The position numbers and the translations under genes are program-made. From Sapria himalayana (Eukaryota > Streptophyta > Magnoliopsida > Malpighiales > Rafflesiaceae), in NCBI GenBank assembly GCA_029783825.1, contig JAREIK010012177.1, positions 1-64,000 on the forward strand: a stretch of DNA of 64,000 bases. Direction: 5' to 3'. Each line of letters opens with the position of its first letter. The first letter of the stretch is position 1. Below the pieces are notes generated by a model. It was not told where the DNA came from, ran no database searches, and worked only from the letters and a program-made list of their open reading frames with translations. Of this stretch, positions 25,140-39,324 are shown piece by piece.

Positions 25140-25640
25140 ATTGAATTCAAAAATAAAATAAATAAAATATAATATAATAATAAAATAAAGAAAATTAAGA
25201 AAATAAATGAAATAAATGATATAAATAAAATAATGAAATAAATGAAATAATGAAATAAATGAAATAAATGAAATAATTTAATAAATGAATTAGTTGAAAT
25301 AAATGAAATATATGAAATAAATGAAATAAATTAAATAAATGAATTAAATGAATTAAATGAAATAAATGAAATAAATGAATTAATTTAAATAAATGAATTA
25401 ATTGAAATAAATGAAATATATGAAATAAATTAAATAAATTAAATAAATTAAATAAATTAATAAATTAAAAAATGAATTAAATGAAATGAATGAATTAATT
25501 GAAATAAATGAAATAAATGAAATAAATAAAATAAATTAAATAAATGAATTAATTGAAATAAATGAAATAAATGAAATAAATAACATAAATAAAATAAATA
25601 AAATAAATAAAATAAATAAATTAATAAAATAATAGTTTAG
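25140..25640. repeat. (GAAATAAAT)n tandem array
   Basis: A degenerate array of GAAATAAAT and GAATTAATT variants, mostly with a 9-bp period, shifting to 5-bp AAATA periods at the ends. Its purine-rich strand is on +, opposite to the polarity of the CTTCTTATT blocks, and its consensus is different. Confidence 0.85.
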
Positions 25641-26599
25641 CATGTCAAATTAAATTAAATTGATTATACTCGATTGAATTAGTTTGAACTATTTTACAAC
25701 TTCTAGAAAACTCAAAAATATTCACACATGTAATTGAAAATAATTGAGCAAGAGTTTCTCAATTCACTCTAAAATGTTCTCATGATATGTGTTGTTGTGT
25801 GATAGGAACCACAATCACTTTTATATATAGGCAAGATTCCAAGTTTATTAATTTTTGATGCAACATTTAGTAAGCCAACACATAGCTTTCACATGTCAAG
25901 TCAATCCTTAGCAGGTATACACATCATCATATAATAAGCACAATTTCAATCACTTGGCATTAATGCAAGAGAACACATAGTAAGACATAATCAATACTAT
26001 CACTCGTGTAAGCCAAGACATGGAAATCATACATACTAACACATCATATTCATGCAAGTAAGGCATATGATAAGCTTGTAAGTCAACATATGCTATAAAA
26101 ATAATTATTCTTATTAATTTTTTTATAGACTTTATTGTAATTTTCCTACATGATACATTTATACTCTTATGGTTGCACTTATCTTTAACAAAGATTATCA
26201 TGGTGTGTGTGTGTGTAAAAATTTATATCTATCATGTATCTCACATTTTGTAAATTAAATTTATCTCAAAATTATCTCAAACATAATAACTTCATATTTA
26301 TGTTTCTAGAAATAAAACACTTATAATTCTAATAATTTCAATATTCCTTCAATAGATGTCTCTTAGTGTGTGATTCCTTGTGATCTCTCGTGTGTTAGTT
26401 ATGAGTGGACTTGTTGAATCAAGTATAGTAATATTAAAATAATGATTTCATATTGTTATAATAAGATCAACATATAGCAATGTGTCATGGACACTCAAGC
26501 TAAGATAGTATAAAATATATTAACCAAACTTTTTTGTACATAATTACTATCAAGAATAATATATTTAAAAACAAAATAGCATGGTAATAAAATACGAAC
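25641..26599. other. Unassigned AT-rich sequence
   Basis: Contains a short (GT)n run near 26202-26215. Short open frames here show no recognisable family and I do not call a gene. Confidence 0.3.
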
Positions 26600-26765
26600 C
26601 AACAACATGGTAGACTGATTGGCAAAAGATGATGATACTCGAACACTAAAAATATGAGTCCGAATCTCGTAGATGTTGGAAACATTTCCATGGTGCTAAC
26701 ATTGATCATGTTGTTCAGATGTTGGGACGTGAGTTTTACCTATACTATTCATGAAGCCTCATATC
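26600..26765 (+). mobile_element. Possible tRNA-derived SINE remnant
   Basis: TGGTAGACTGATTGG near 26608 resembles a polymerase III A box, and GAGTCCGAATCTC near 26656, about 45 bp on, resembles a B box (GTTCGAATC type). The following GACGTGAGTTTTACCTATAC and CATGAAGCCTC phrases resemble SINE body sequence. No target-site duplication was seen. Confidence 0.4.
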
Positions 26766-28269
26766 TTATATACGAGCCAAATAATAATTTTGGGTTGAGT
26801 TTGGGTGAAGGGTAGGTAGATCAAATAAGTATAATATTTTAAATTTATAACATTTTTGATTTAGATAAAGGATATAAAACTATTAAAAATATTTAGAAAT
26901 TTTTAATGTTTATAATCCCTTCAATGTCATGCAACACAATAGATTTTTTTCTACCAAATAATGTTTTATCGACTTCGATTTATGATTTTAGCCACAACAA
27001 TGTAGTTTATTATTACTCTAACAATTCATTTCTACTAAATTTATATTAACTATAATTTATACCGTTAACAACTGTGGATTATGAAGAGTTTGGGTATCTC
27101 TATAATGTTGATGAATTTCATGCCATACAAGAGTATTCTTTTTACGACAACATTCATTAGGACAACCTTTATCCTGTCATGTTAATAACATCATCTTTTA
27201 ACACATGGTAATTTTGCTGTGCTGCAATATTTTATTTTAAACAATTTAAAAAATTAATATATATGAGTAGTAATTGTTAGTTTGAACGTTGTAGTTATTA
27301 GTTGAGTAACATAACCATTATTTGTAACCTACAAGCTTGAATCAAGGTTTCATGTTTCACAAAATTTGTGGCAGATGTATCTTGTAATAAAAAATAATAA
27401 AAATATATAAGAAAATATGATAAGTATTATGGAAATGTATGTATCATTAATGAAACACTAATTTTTAGTACTAGCGAATATATGTGAGTATGCTTTTTTG
27501 TGAGTACTCTTTTATAGTTTAATGATATAACATATTTACTAATTATTTTTAGTCCAGGACATATATTATTAAATATTATTTCATATCTTAATAAAATAAA
27601 TATAAATTATTATAATTTCAAGAACATCAATACAATATAATAAAAAAATAGTAACATATCATAAAAATACTACAAAATGAATTATAAAGAAAATTAATAA
27701 GTTGTAATTAAAAATTAAATTTTAAAAACTATTGAGAATTATATTGAATTTTTATATTTTTTATCTTAAGATACTAGGATGAGATGATTCATATAGATTA
27801 AAAATATTTATAGTTTCTTTTTGTATTTATAAGTGAATTTTTATTTTATTTAATAAATGATAATGTCATTGTATATTTTTTATTCATAATATTATATTAT
27901 TGTGAGTTTTTATTATTTTATTCAGTTGTTTTATTTTTTATGGCAATACTCGATATGTAAAGTTTCATCAATCATTTTATTCATTATGTAAAGGCATTAG
28001 TTTTAGTTATATATTATTATTATTGAGTATTAATTTTTTATATCATTTTTTTTCATTTTCATGTATTAATCTTCATATTTTTTTCAAATATATTTATATA
28101 TGGACATGCATATATATGGAAAAAAATTATGATGCTTTAGCAAAACATCTCTTCGCTATAGAAGCAATAGTAAATAGCTATTCAAAGTAACTTCCTGGTC
28201 ATGTGGAAAATTATAAAAATATAGTATTTCTTCTCTCTCTCTCTTTCTCTAAACATCATTACTGGCTAT
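26766..28269. other. Unassigned AT-rich sequence
   Basis: Nothing recognised apart from a short CT-rich run near 28230-28250. Confidence 0.3.
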
Positions 28270-28547
28270 ATTTTAGATATTTATTAAAGTTGTATGACTA
28301 TATATAGATATTTGTATATATTAAGATACAAAAATGTATTTTACTATATCTATACCTATACATAACTATAGGTATAGATATATAAAATTTTATAAATAAA
28401 TATATATACCTACATGTATAAATATAAGTTTAACTATACATGTAACTATATGTATAACCACATGTATGTATACATATATGTAAACTCTATATACTTGTTT
28501 ATAAATTTTGTATATATTTATGTATAACTAAATATAACTTCTCATAT

Positions 28548-28593
<46 letters not shown>

Positions 28594-29180
28594 CCAAATG
28601 TTTAACGATATATAATTTTTTATAATTATATATGTTATATGTATAATAACATATAACTATACATAATTTTATATTATTAATGTATAACCTATATTTAAAT
28701 ATATAATTAACAACATATATCTAATATACATTTTTATATATTAGTATAAAAAATGTATTTTAGTATATTCATAAATATATATAACTATATGTATAAATAA
28801 ATGAAATTATATGAACAAATAAATATACATACATGTATAAATATAAGTTTAACTATACGTGTAACTATATATATAACTACATGTAACAATATTTATAATT
28901 ATATGTATAAAAAAATACAACACAATGTTTAACTATATGTGTATAACTATATATAAATATTCTTATAACTAAAATAACTCTATATAAATAAATATAACTT
29001 TATTTTTAATTATGTATACATATATATAAATCTATATAATTATTTATAACGTTGTATACATTTATTTATATTTACTTATTACTACTTGTATGCAAATATC
29101 TACATATAATTATATGTTTAACTATATGTAACTATTTATAACTACATTTACTATATGTATTCTAACATATAATTATATAT
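28270..29180 (-). repeat. TA-rich satellite, inverted copy
   Basis: Reverse complement of the family at 7855-11380. GTATAACCACATGTA near 28450 is the inverse of the TACATGTGGTTATAC landmark. An (AT)n run lies at about 28553-28592. It is followed at 29325 by block A copy 2. Confidence 0.8.
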
Positions 29181-29324
29181 GAGATAATATTAATTTGTTG
29201 AACTATTTTGAAATTAAATGGCATAAGATATAATATCAACAATATGTAAGCATGTAGAATGAGAGTGTTCGTTGATGAGGCTCATATATGGTATAATACA
29301 AATAAGGGTCGTACACTTACCTAA

Positions 29325-30125
29325 TCTCAATCTCTGGTACTCCACACAGATAGAGAACATTGTTACACCTGCACATAGAGCATAACATACTACATTTACA
29401 AACTAATAACTAATAACAAGCAGTCACAGATATGAACTATGACGACGTAGATCTAACAAAATAATAGTGTCAAGAACAAACTTGTGTTTGCATGGAATTA
29501 ACTTTTTTGTTCATCTCACAGCTTAAGAAGCTAAGGTGTTTGTTCCCAGCACCATGGAGGACCAGCCAAGCCTTTACATAACTATAATAGGCTAAAACTC
29601 TACTCAAAAAATTTGGGGACACACAAACATATTCACAGATATATAAAAATAGTTATTATAGACATGAACAAACACAAATTAAAGTTGATAGTCATACAAC
29701 TTCAACAAAAATCTTAAAGATTTCTAGAAATGATGTTTAGAGAGAAAGAGAGTGCAAAAATAAAATGTTTTAGGAATAATGAAGATAATAGAAGCTAGGC
29801 CTCTTTTTGATCAAGTTGAAATCGGTAAATATGGGACCCATGCATTGGAAGGACCGTGGCAATGTCTGAATGCTTTGAATCAGAATTTTTTCATGCGTCT
29901 CACATCATGTGTCCTGCAAAGATTCATTATTAGGTTAATCAGGTAAAGCAAAGAATAAAACTAGAATAAAAAAATTGAAACCTGCAAAAAATTTTTATCA
30001 TGTTTTGCTATCCATAGACAAAAATCAATAACAGTTCAGAAATAATTCTCATACAAAATCATCCTCATGATTAGTAGGGAATTTTGTGCAAGCCTCTCCT
30101 GCGAGGTTTTGCATGAGAGGCAAGC
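29325..30125 (-). repeat. Dispersed block A, copy 2
   Basis: A diverged copy of 3340-4480 in the same orientation, with an internal shortening in the part corresponding to 3430-3790. It sits between an inverted and a direct TA satellite. Confidence 0.75.
29797..29913 (-). pseudogene. EPL1: Possible EPL1-like exon fragment, copy 2
   Basis: The minus-strand acceptor TTTGCAG at the edge is well formed. The following sequence includes AGACGCATG (as RRM of HTRRMQRREN), a VQSFEKLRQ-like nucleotide stretch and CTTGATCAAAAAGAGG (as LIKRE). It better preserves the acceptor and the RRM codons than copy 1 at 4165-4277. Stops and indels abolish the frame. The assignment rests on matching by eye to one conserved segment of plant EPL1. 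Confidence 0.42.
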
Positions 30126-30214
30126 ACATATAGTTATTAGCCTTATTTGTATTATATGAGCCTGACCAACTGACACTCTCATGCTATGTGCTTACATAGC
30201 ATGAAAATAGTATT

Positions 30215-30826
30215 ATCTCATTTATAATTATATGTTAGTATACATATAGTATATGTGGTTATAAATAGTTATATATAGTTAAACATATAGTTATATATAG
30301 ATATATGCATACAAGTATTTATAAGTAGTTATGCATAAATGTATACAACGTTATAAACAATTATATAGATTTACAAATATGTATACATAATTAAAAATAA
30401 AGTTATATTTATTTATATAGAGTTTTTTATAGTTATACAAATATTTATATATAGTTATCCACATATAGTTAAACATTATGTTGTATGTTTTTATACATAT
30501 AATTATAAATATAGTTAACATGTGGTTATACCTATAGTTACATGTATTGTTAAACTTATATTAATACATGTATGTATATATATATTTTTATATAATTTCA
30601 TATATTTATACAAATGGTTATGTATAGGTATAGATATGCTAAAATACATTTTTTACGCTAATATATAAAAATATATATTAAATATATGTTGTTAATTATA
30701 TATTTAAATATAGTTATGTATAAAGTTTTTATAGTTATACATATAGTAAGATATAATTATTTATAGTTATATGCTATTATACATATAATATATATAGTTA
30801 TAAAAAATTATATATCGTTAAACATT

Positions 30827-30893
<67 letters not shown>

Positions 30894-31835
30894 TATGAGT
30901 AGTTATATTTAATTATACATAATTATATACAAAGTTATAAACAAATATATAGATTTACATATATGTATAAATAGTTAAAAATAATGTTATATTTAGTTTT
31001 ACAAATATTTATATATAGTTATGCCCATATAATTAAACATAATGTTGTATGTTGTTATGCATGTAATTATAAATATAGTTACATGTGGTTATACATATAT
31101 ATACACATCTAGTTTAACTTATATTTATACATGTAGGCATATATATTTTTTCATATAATTTCATATATTTATACATAAAGTTATGTATAGGTATAGATAT
31201 ACTAAAATATATATTTTTATACTAATATATAAAAAAAATTAGTAAATATATGTTGTTAATTATAAATTTTAATATATTTATGTATAATGTTTTTATAGTT
31301 ATACATATAGTCAAAGACAATTATTTATAGTTATATGTTCTTATACCTATAGTATATATAGTTAAAAATAGAGTTATATATAGTTAAACATATAGTAATA
31401 TATAGGTATATTCATACATGTAGTTATAAGTAGGTATACATAAATGTATAAAAAGTTATAAACAAATAAATAGATTTAATTATATGAATACATATATGTA
31501 TACATAATTACAAATATAGTTATATTTAATTATATAGATCATTACATAGTTATACATATATTTATATAGTAAACTATAATTAAATATTGTTATATATATA
31601 TTAAACATATAGTATAATTTGTTTGAAAAATAGTTATATAGAATTATACATATAGTTATAAATATAATTAAGTTAAAAAAATAGTTATATATAGTTGTGG
31701 ATATAGTTATAAAATTAGTTTACATAGTTACAAATATAATAAAATATAGTTATAAAGAGATTTATATAGTTATACAAATATTTATAAATAATTATACATA
31801 TATAGTTAAACATATAGTTATTGATCATCCTCAAG
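30215..31835 (+). repeat. TA-rich satellite, direct copies
   Basis: About three units. Landmarks are TTGTATGTTTTTATACAT near 30480, TTGTATGTTGTTATGCATG near 31043 and ACATGTGGTTATAC near 30520 and 31080. A long (AT)n run is at about 30833-30890. Near 31337 lies ATATGTTCTTATACCTATAG, an uninterrupted equivalent of the ARF1 insertion site. Confidence 0.87.
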
Positions 31836-34800
31836 ATCATCCTAGCTTTTAATCAATGTGTGACTTTTAACATTTGGCTATCTCTCTAAGCGGCAACTTA
31901 TGTTTGTTTATTTATCATAGGTTAATCACCAAACAATTAGTCCAACATGAGGTTCATCATAAAATTTGCCCACTAAATCACTATTATGCTTTAGAAAGTA
32001 GCATTCTAGATTTCTCTCTATGGCTATCACATATTTGTTATGAGTTAACAATAATACTCCGTGGCATCATTATTATTAATTAAGTAATATCTCTACTATT
32101 TTATGTTAGTGGTACTAATCATACTTTTTCAAGTAATTAAATTTAAAATTATGTATACTTTTAATTCTTTAGTTTTTGAGTGCACTCTATTTTTAACATG
32201 ATACATTACATATATTTATTTATTATTATTTTTATCTCATTTTATTATGTTTTTTAATTTTATAATAGTTAATAATATTACTATGATGCTTATTTAGTAT
32301 AATAGTATCAATGTTCGTTTTATTATTTTGGTATATTTATTATAGCTTTTCTATATTCCACTTAACTTTGAATTGTATTCCTTACCAATTCAATTTTAAT
32401 ATTGGTATAAGTATCAAAAGTTGTCGAGCATGCCACTAGGTTTTTTGAGAATTCACGACATAATGTGCCAATAAATATGATAAATTTCGTGAGTGAAGTA
32501 TTGTAAAACATTTTCTAAGTTTGTCACTTTCTTCATCTTTTCGCGAGGTTAAAGTTTCTTAATATTTATTTTTCAAATTTAAGTATTAACTTTTGCATTG
32601 TTGAAATGTGAGTTAATAATTTTTTTGTTGATACATTTTTTTTTCTTGAATCTTTTTTTACAGTAGCTGATGCCATACTAGCTTATGTTAATATTTAATG
32701 ATCTACAATGTGTTATAACATTATTGTTAATCTTATTAATTTGAGTTATCCAGCTAAATAACTTAATTTTAATTTCAGAGTTAACCATGTTTTTTTAGAT
32801 ATTTTTGTAGGATTTATATAACTTTGTGGATGACTTTTCTAAGAATTGATTATGTTGTCTATCTCTATTTTTGTCATATCAGAGGATAAATTAGATGCTT
32901 AGTTTTCATTAATATTTTTTTATTCACTAATGGTTTAATTTTTATGTTTCGATAAATTTAAAACTTATGAAAGCAAGCATAAAATAGATTATTTTTATTA
33001 ATAATGAGGTACACTTAAGAAACTATGCTAGCATTTTTATAGTATGTCAAGAGAATATTAATAAAAATATATTTTATCTAGATTACCTAGAATATTATAT
33101 AATATTATTATGTAAGATGACTTTTATTATTTTGTTATTTTATAAATAAGTATTATCGTATTACATAATTCATATCTCATAAAGAAAAAAATAATTTTTA
33201 TATATTTATACTTTATTTTAAAAAAATGATTGATATTCACTAAGAATATGAAATAAAGATTTTTAATAATTATAATATTATATAATATACATTGTGAGAA
33301 TTTGTATTTTTATTGAAAAACATAAAGTGATCTATCTTGTATTTTATCTAGCCATATTAATTTCATATTGAAAATTAAGAGATTATCAAAAATATTCAAT
33401 TAATACAACTTGAAAACTTTTTTTATAAGACATTTTAGGATGAATCAATTATGATTGAAAATTAATTAATCACATTAATATCTTCTTTTATTTTTTTTCA
33501 AATTGTATTTCTTATCAATTATTTAATCACAACATTTATCATTTGTGTTGTAAGATGCATGAATTTTGTTCGATTGTTTTTTTAAAAGTAAGAAAATAAA
33601 TTGTGTCATCTCGTGTCTTTCTAGGTCATTATAGTGTTCAAAAAAATATACCTACAATTCATCATTACCACAAATTAGTAATTGAGTAATATAATTTTTT
33701 AAAGATTCTTTTCGGTGTGGCAATTTATGTGAGGCTAAAGAGATTGTTTTCAAGTTAACTCACATTTGGGTTTTCTTAGGAATTTTGTGGGCAATTTTTT
33801 TTAATGATTTTCTTAATCTTATATATTATTTAGCCAGAACTTATAATAATATGAGAAAGTTGAGTCTAACACTAATTATTATAGATGAAAATTCATATAA
33901 ATTGTTATTATTTCATATTTATTTAATATGAAATCAATCAATTGATAGTAAAAACTTACTAACTACTAACATACTAGATAAAAATAATGAAGATAATAGA
34001 GAAGAGAATTTATGTTAAAATATTTTAATCATATATATTTAAATACACTATTATTTTATGTGATGATTGTGTCTTTTTTAATAAAAAGAAATATTATTAT
34101 AATTTTATTTTTTATTTGTTACTTAATTATGATTTTTTGAGTAAGTAAGAAACTAATAATATTTTTTTATTCTAATGAATTAATTTTATATAATATATAT
34201 ATATATGTTCTTATTTTGAATTAATAGCTTTTATACCTCATTGTCTCAAGAATTATGTCTTGACTTACTAATTATTCAACTTGTTATTTTATGCTTTTGC
34301 CTCTACAAGTATTTAAATTTATAGTATAGATTATATCTCGTTCTTGTTTTATTTAATTAATAATCAATTTTTAATAATAAATTTAATTATAATGATTTAA
34401 ATGATGAAATGTATTTGGAAAAGTCTTTAAGATTCGCATTTTTATGATTTTTTGAGTTACATATATTATTTCTATAAATATGACTCGGAGAAAAGTTGTG
34501 TTATATTTCTGTAATTGATACTATTATTATATATATAAATGAATTGAATATTTTTATATTCAAATATTTTTTTATAATAGTTTCGAATATTCAATGATTT
34601 AAATATTTTTTTAGTTTTTAAGTAATATATTTAAATGAAAAATTTATTTTATTCCATCTTTTGTCTATGTGATTATTTCTCTATGAGTTTTCCATTGTTA
34701 ACTCTATTAGATATAAAGAAAAATATGAGAATATATTTTCTTTTATTCTTTAATATTGTAAATCTTTTATTAGGTTCTCTCAATAAGATGTATGATGTGG

Positions 34801-36003
34801 TCCTATTTATATTCACAAATATATGAAAATATATATGGAATTACTTTTATTCTCTTTGAGTGATTCAAGATATTTGTGATTATTTGACTATTAATATTAT
34901 TTTTGGGTCTCAATAATAATAGACCATAATATCAATTATTATTTTTGTATAAACACACATCTAATAAACATGAGATTTTCATATTTACCCATTTGTGATT
35001 AGTGATTAAAATCCATAAAATAAAAATTATAAAGAGAGTTCATAATTGTATTAATAACAAACTTAAAGATTGATAACTACTTTAATTTAATAATTTGCAT
35101 ATAATAATAATAAGTTAGCATGTATCTATGAATTAATCATTCTGAAATATATTCATGATTATAAAAGATATATAAGACACTTCTCATGAAGCCAATTTTC
35201 ATCTCTCTTAACCAATATTTTTACATATATATTTTATTTCTTTTCTCCCCATTTTTTTATGTTGTATAGTTTATTTTTACAAACTTGACATTTCAAATAA
35301 TAATATAAAGATGTTTTTCACACATAAAACATAATTTAGTCATACATTTGAATCATAAAAAGTATTTCCTAGTTTAAGCCATGGGTTTCTCAAGCTAGAT
35401 TAACACCTCAACTAATCTTATTATCCCTAAGCATTGGTAGATGCAAGCCCTAGTAACCAAAAGAGAGGAATAAGTATTGATAGAAGGAGTCAAACATGTC
35501 CATAAATTTTTTAGTTCAACTAACCATAAGGCTGTTGTGCATTATGGCTTCATAAAAAGTAATACTTAGTCCCATGCAATTATCAAGCTTAAAGATATTT
35601 CTTTTTACATAGAAAATAAAATAACATTTTTTGAGGATTGTTCAAAGAATATTTCTTTCTTCCAAATGAGGAGGATTATTCAAAAATTTTCTTCTTAACC
35701 AACTAGTAGTTTTTTGATGATGACAAAAGCAATATTACAAATGCACATAATCTTGTTGCAATAGCATAGAATTAACATGTACTCTAATAGTGTAAATAAG
35801 TTGATAACCTGGTGAAAAATATCTGATCATTTGCTGGACATAGAGCAGTACTTCTCAATTTTCTTTTTTGCTGACGAGAGATTTGATTACTGGTATGGCA
35901 TCAAATTGGGCATGGTGGAGAGCTTCCATGCACCAAAGAAATTAATTCCTTATGGTCATAGTTTTTTTCTAAACTAAAAGTAAAACAACTTACCAGACAA
36001 AAC
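31836..36003. other. Long unassigned AT-rich stretch
   Basis: About 4.2 kb with no recognisable gene, transposon terminus or tandem repeat. Open frames of 60-70 codons near 31874 and 34635 have no family features and are probably chance. The base composition is typical of old, decayed intergenic DNA. Confidence 0.45.
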
Positions 36004-36170
36004 TAAATAAAGGTCATACACACTACACAAGGCTCTGGCTTAGTATGGAGTCAGAGAGAATTCAATATATTAACAATCTTATCTCCAAGATTCAGAAAAG
36101 TTATCTTATAAACCTCGAACCCGAGACCTAACACCCTTGGATGAACATATTTATCATCACGCCAAGGCAC
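36004..36170 (-). mobile_element. tRNA-derived SINE (Au-like)
   Basis: On the minus strand the 5' end reads GTGCCTTGGCGTGATGAT, an A-box-like start. It is followed by CATCCAAGGGTGTTAGGTCTC and the B box GGGTTCGAGG. The 3' part, GACTCCATACTAAGCCAGAG then CCTTGTGTAGTGTGTATGACC and a T-rich end, matches the layout of plant Au-type SINEs. It would depend on LINE machinery. It sits at the border of a TA satellite. Target-site duplications were not clear. Confidence 0.72.
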
Positions 36171-36174
36171 AACA

Positions 36175-36945
36175 TATATTAAATAGAGTTATATATAATT
36201 ATATATAATCTATATATTAAATATATGTTGTTAATTATATATTTAAATATAGTTATGTATAATGTTTTTATTGTTATGCATATAGTAAAAAACAATTAAT
36301 TATAGTTACATGTTCTTATACCTATAGTATAGTTAGTTATAAATAGAGTTATATATAATTATGTTTAATTATACATATAGTTATAAATATGTTTGTAGTT
36401 AAAATATAGTTATATATACCATTTTTATAGTTATACATATTGTAAAATACAATTATATATAGTTATATATTATTATACATTTAGTATATTTTGTTAAAAA
36501 TATAGTTATATAGAATTATACATATAGTTATAAATTTATATATATTAAAAAAAATAGTTATATATAGTTAAATATAGTTAGAAAAATAGTTATACATATA
36601 GTTATAAAAATAGTTTACATAATTACAAATATAGTTAAATATATTATAAAGTGTTTTATCTAGTTATAGATATATTTATAAATAGGTATACCTATATAGT
36701 TAAACATATAGTTATATATATGTTGTTATAAGTTTTAATTATAATTATAGTTACATGTGTGATTGCACACAGTCATACATATAGTTATAAATGTAGTTAT
36801 GCATGTTGTAGATGTAGTTTTATAAAGATTTTCATGTAATTATATAAATGTAGACATATAGTTATGTATAGGTATTGATGTAGATAAATACATTTATATA
36901 TAGTTATACGTTGATATACATATTATCAAATACATTTATATATAG

Positions 36946-37001
<56 letters not shown>

Positions 37002-37130
37002 ATATATATGTATGTATGTATGTATGTATATTAAATATATGTTGTTATATTTATATATAGTTATGTATACTATTTTTATAGTTATACATATAGTAAAATA
37101 CACTTATATATATTTATGTGTTATTAATCT
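36175..37130 (+). repeat. TA-rich satellite, third direct locus
   Basis: Includes ACATGTTCTTATACCTATAG near 36308 (a second uninterrupted counterpart of the ARF1 insertion site), GTTAAACATATAGTTATATATATG near 36700, and an (AT)n run with TATG variants at about 36950-37030. Confidence 0.83.
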
Positions 37131-37709
37131 TGGGATCATCATATTTACATAAATTATTATGTAAATATTAAATAAGTTGTTATATACACACTGCTCACCA
37201 CAAACATAAACACCCATTTTGTGATTAACATCCAAAACCACAAGATTGTCTGAGTGGCAAAAAACATGTATATCATGTTTGCATACCTACTCTGCAACAT
37301 CAACATCCACACAATGAGAAAGTAATATATCACACATGCATGAAGTATATATACACATCATTGTATATAAGCAATCCAAGCATACCATGGTGATAAATGA
37401 ATTTTGTACTTGTAATGATTTACCACGAACATCTAGAATAATATTGCATGCATAAGAAGGATCTACATAAATTTATATAATTGTGGTAATAACTTCACTA
37501 TACATGATATCATACATACACAAAGATCTAATATTTAATTTTGAAATTTATATAATTGTGGTAACAGTTAGGGTAGAAGAAGAATTTTGAAATAACAAAC
37601 CACAAACTCAAAACACACTCCTACATTAAGATAATAGATGAAAAGTTTGGGTTGAAAGCGTACCTCAAATCAAAAAGAAACTCATGACTGTAGAAATTCT
37701 CACTTACTC
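37131..37709. other. Unassigned AT-rich sequence
   Basis: Moderately complex sequence without a recognisable gene. GTAATAACTTCA and GTAACAGTTAGG follow two AATTTATATAATTGTG copies near 37468 and 37546. Confidence 0.35.
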
Positions 37710-39320
37710 TTCTATTAGGTTTTGATGTATTTGTGTCGAGAAAGAGAGGCAGACAGTAGAGGACTAAGAGCATCTCCAATGATTTTAATAATGTTTTTAA
37801 ATTTTTTCGTGTTCCAATTCGATAAACATGATCTTAGTCTATATAATTTACCTGAGAAATTCTTTGCTGTATTACCTATAAGTGGGGACTTCCGTGACTC
37901 TTTGATCGTGTCCAAAAATTCTTTGTGTGAGCACCACATATTTTGAAAATTAAATGATGATCTATTCATTTTTTTTGAGGGGTGATAAGTTAAGGATTAT
38001 GATCTGAGCAAGTCTTGTTAAAGTGTTTAATGCCTATATTACCAGAAGTGTCCATCCACTTTGAGTTGAGGAGACTCCTGTCTAGTCTTGACCAGATGAC
38101 TGCTTTCTTTTTGTGGTTATTTCTCCATGTGTATTTTGAGCCTAGGAAGTCTTCTTCTAATAATTTGGTCTTAGTTATCACCTTATTGAATTGATCACTA
38201 GCTTGTGTATTTATTGGTCTACCTCTTTTTTCTCCGATGAATTCTTTATAGTGTTGAAGTCTACTCTTATTATCCATGGAAAATTCTTATTTGATATTTC
38301 CTCCATTTTTTTCCATATCTCTTTTCTTTTATTTCTCAAGTTACTAGCATATACGATTGATATAAGTCTGCCAATGTTTTTACCTAAACTAAGGTTAATG
38401 ATTTGAACTTTTTCTTCTATTATAGTTATATCCAAGTTATTCCACATAACCTAAATTTTATTAATTTTTTTTAGAAATAGCATTTTTATATCCTAACTTT
38501 TTTTTGAAGCTTTCTAATTGATCTATAACCACCATAGGTTCAAAAATCATTAATAAGAAGATTTTATGATTTTTTATAATTTTAATTACTAAATTTTGTG
38601 AGGGGGAGTTAGTTATACTCAGAATAATCTAGAATAAATATTTATGCATTATTAACCAGTTTTGATTGAGCCCTTCTTTTATTTTTTAATTCAATAGTTT
38701 TAATCAAGTGTTTTTGTTTGTTTCTTGTTTTTTTTATGTGATAAGGTTGGGTTTTAACAAGATTCCCTACTTTAAATAATTTATCCATTTGTAAGCTTAT
38801 AATTTTTAAATCATCTAGTGCCTTATCTCTATTTCCTATCTCCATTCTTCTTTTTCAATTTATATATCAACTATGGAATGATTTTCCTTGAGGGTTTATA
38901 TTTTAGTTATTACATTATTAAAGTTTTTTATTGATTCAAGGTTTGAAGCAAAATTCGATCTAGTGACCAGCTCTTTGATTTTTCTTTCTACTTATGGTTT
39001 ATTTTAACATTCATAGTTCTGATAACTAGTTCCTCTATTCTGCTATAATAAGTCTAATTCTTTCTTTTTCTGTTATATTTTTGTTTTGGGAAGCATTTTT
39101 TTTTTGAGAATCTATTGTTTGTATAGTGTTCTATTCATCCTCCTCATTAGTTTCCTCCTATCTAGCCAGCACTTTTCTAACCTAAATCTTATGTTCTACC
39201 CTTTATTTATTTACAATGCAATTTTCTTAGTTATGTCCTCTCTTTTTGCATTGATTACAATAACTAGGCAAGGCATCAGAATTAATACGTAGCTAGAAAC
39301 CTTAATTTTCAATCTAACCA
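37710..39320 (-). mobile_element. Antisense L1-type LINE fragment with endonuclease half
   Basis: Minus-strand reading begins with the start of ORF2 near 38640 (IIKNHKIFLLMIFEP, then MWNNLDITII). The apurinic-endonuclease-like domain follows: GRLISIVYASN, WIIRVDFNTI (as GDFN), FLGSKYTWRN, RLDRSLLNSKW and GIKHFNKTCSDHNP (as SDHxP). The post-endonuclease linker FNFQNMWCSHKEFLDTIKES is at about 37900. The element stops near 37710 before the RT domain, and its upstream part to 39320 may be ORF1/ORF2 spacer. The 37875-37945 segment is homologous to 17265-17335 of the other LINE, so both belong to related families but broke at different points. Its 5' side abuts satellite block 3. Confidence 0.83.
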
Positions 39321-39324
39321 ATCC

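Noticed and set aside
31874..32083. 69-codon plus-strand open frame
   Set aside because: No recognisable motif, isolated in AT-rich DNA, and of a length expected by chance over this window.
37236..37275. Possible tRNA or SINE A box (GATTGTCTGAGTGGCAAAA)
   Set aside because: No B box or tRNA fold follows, so a chance match is more likely.
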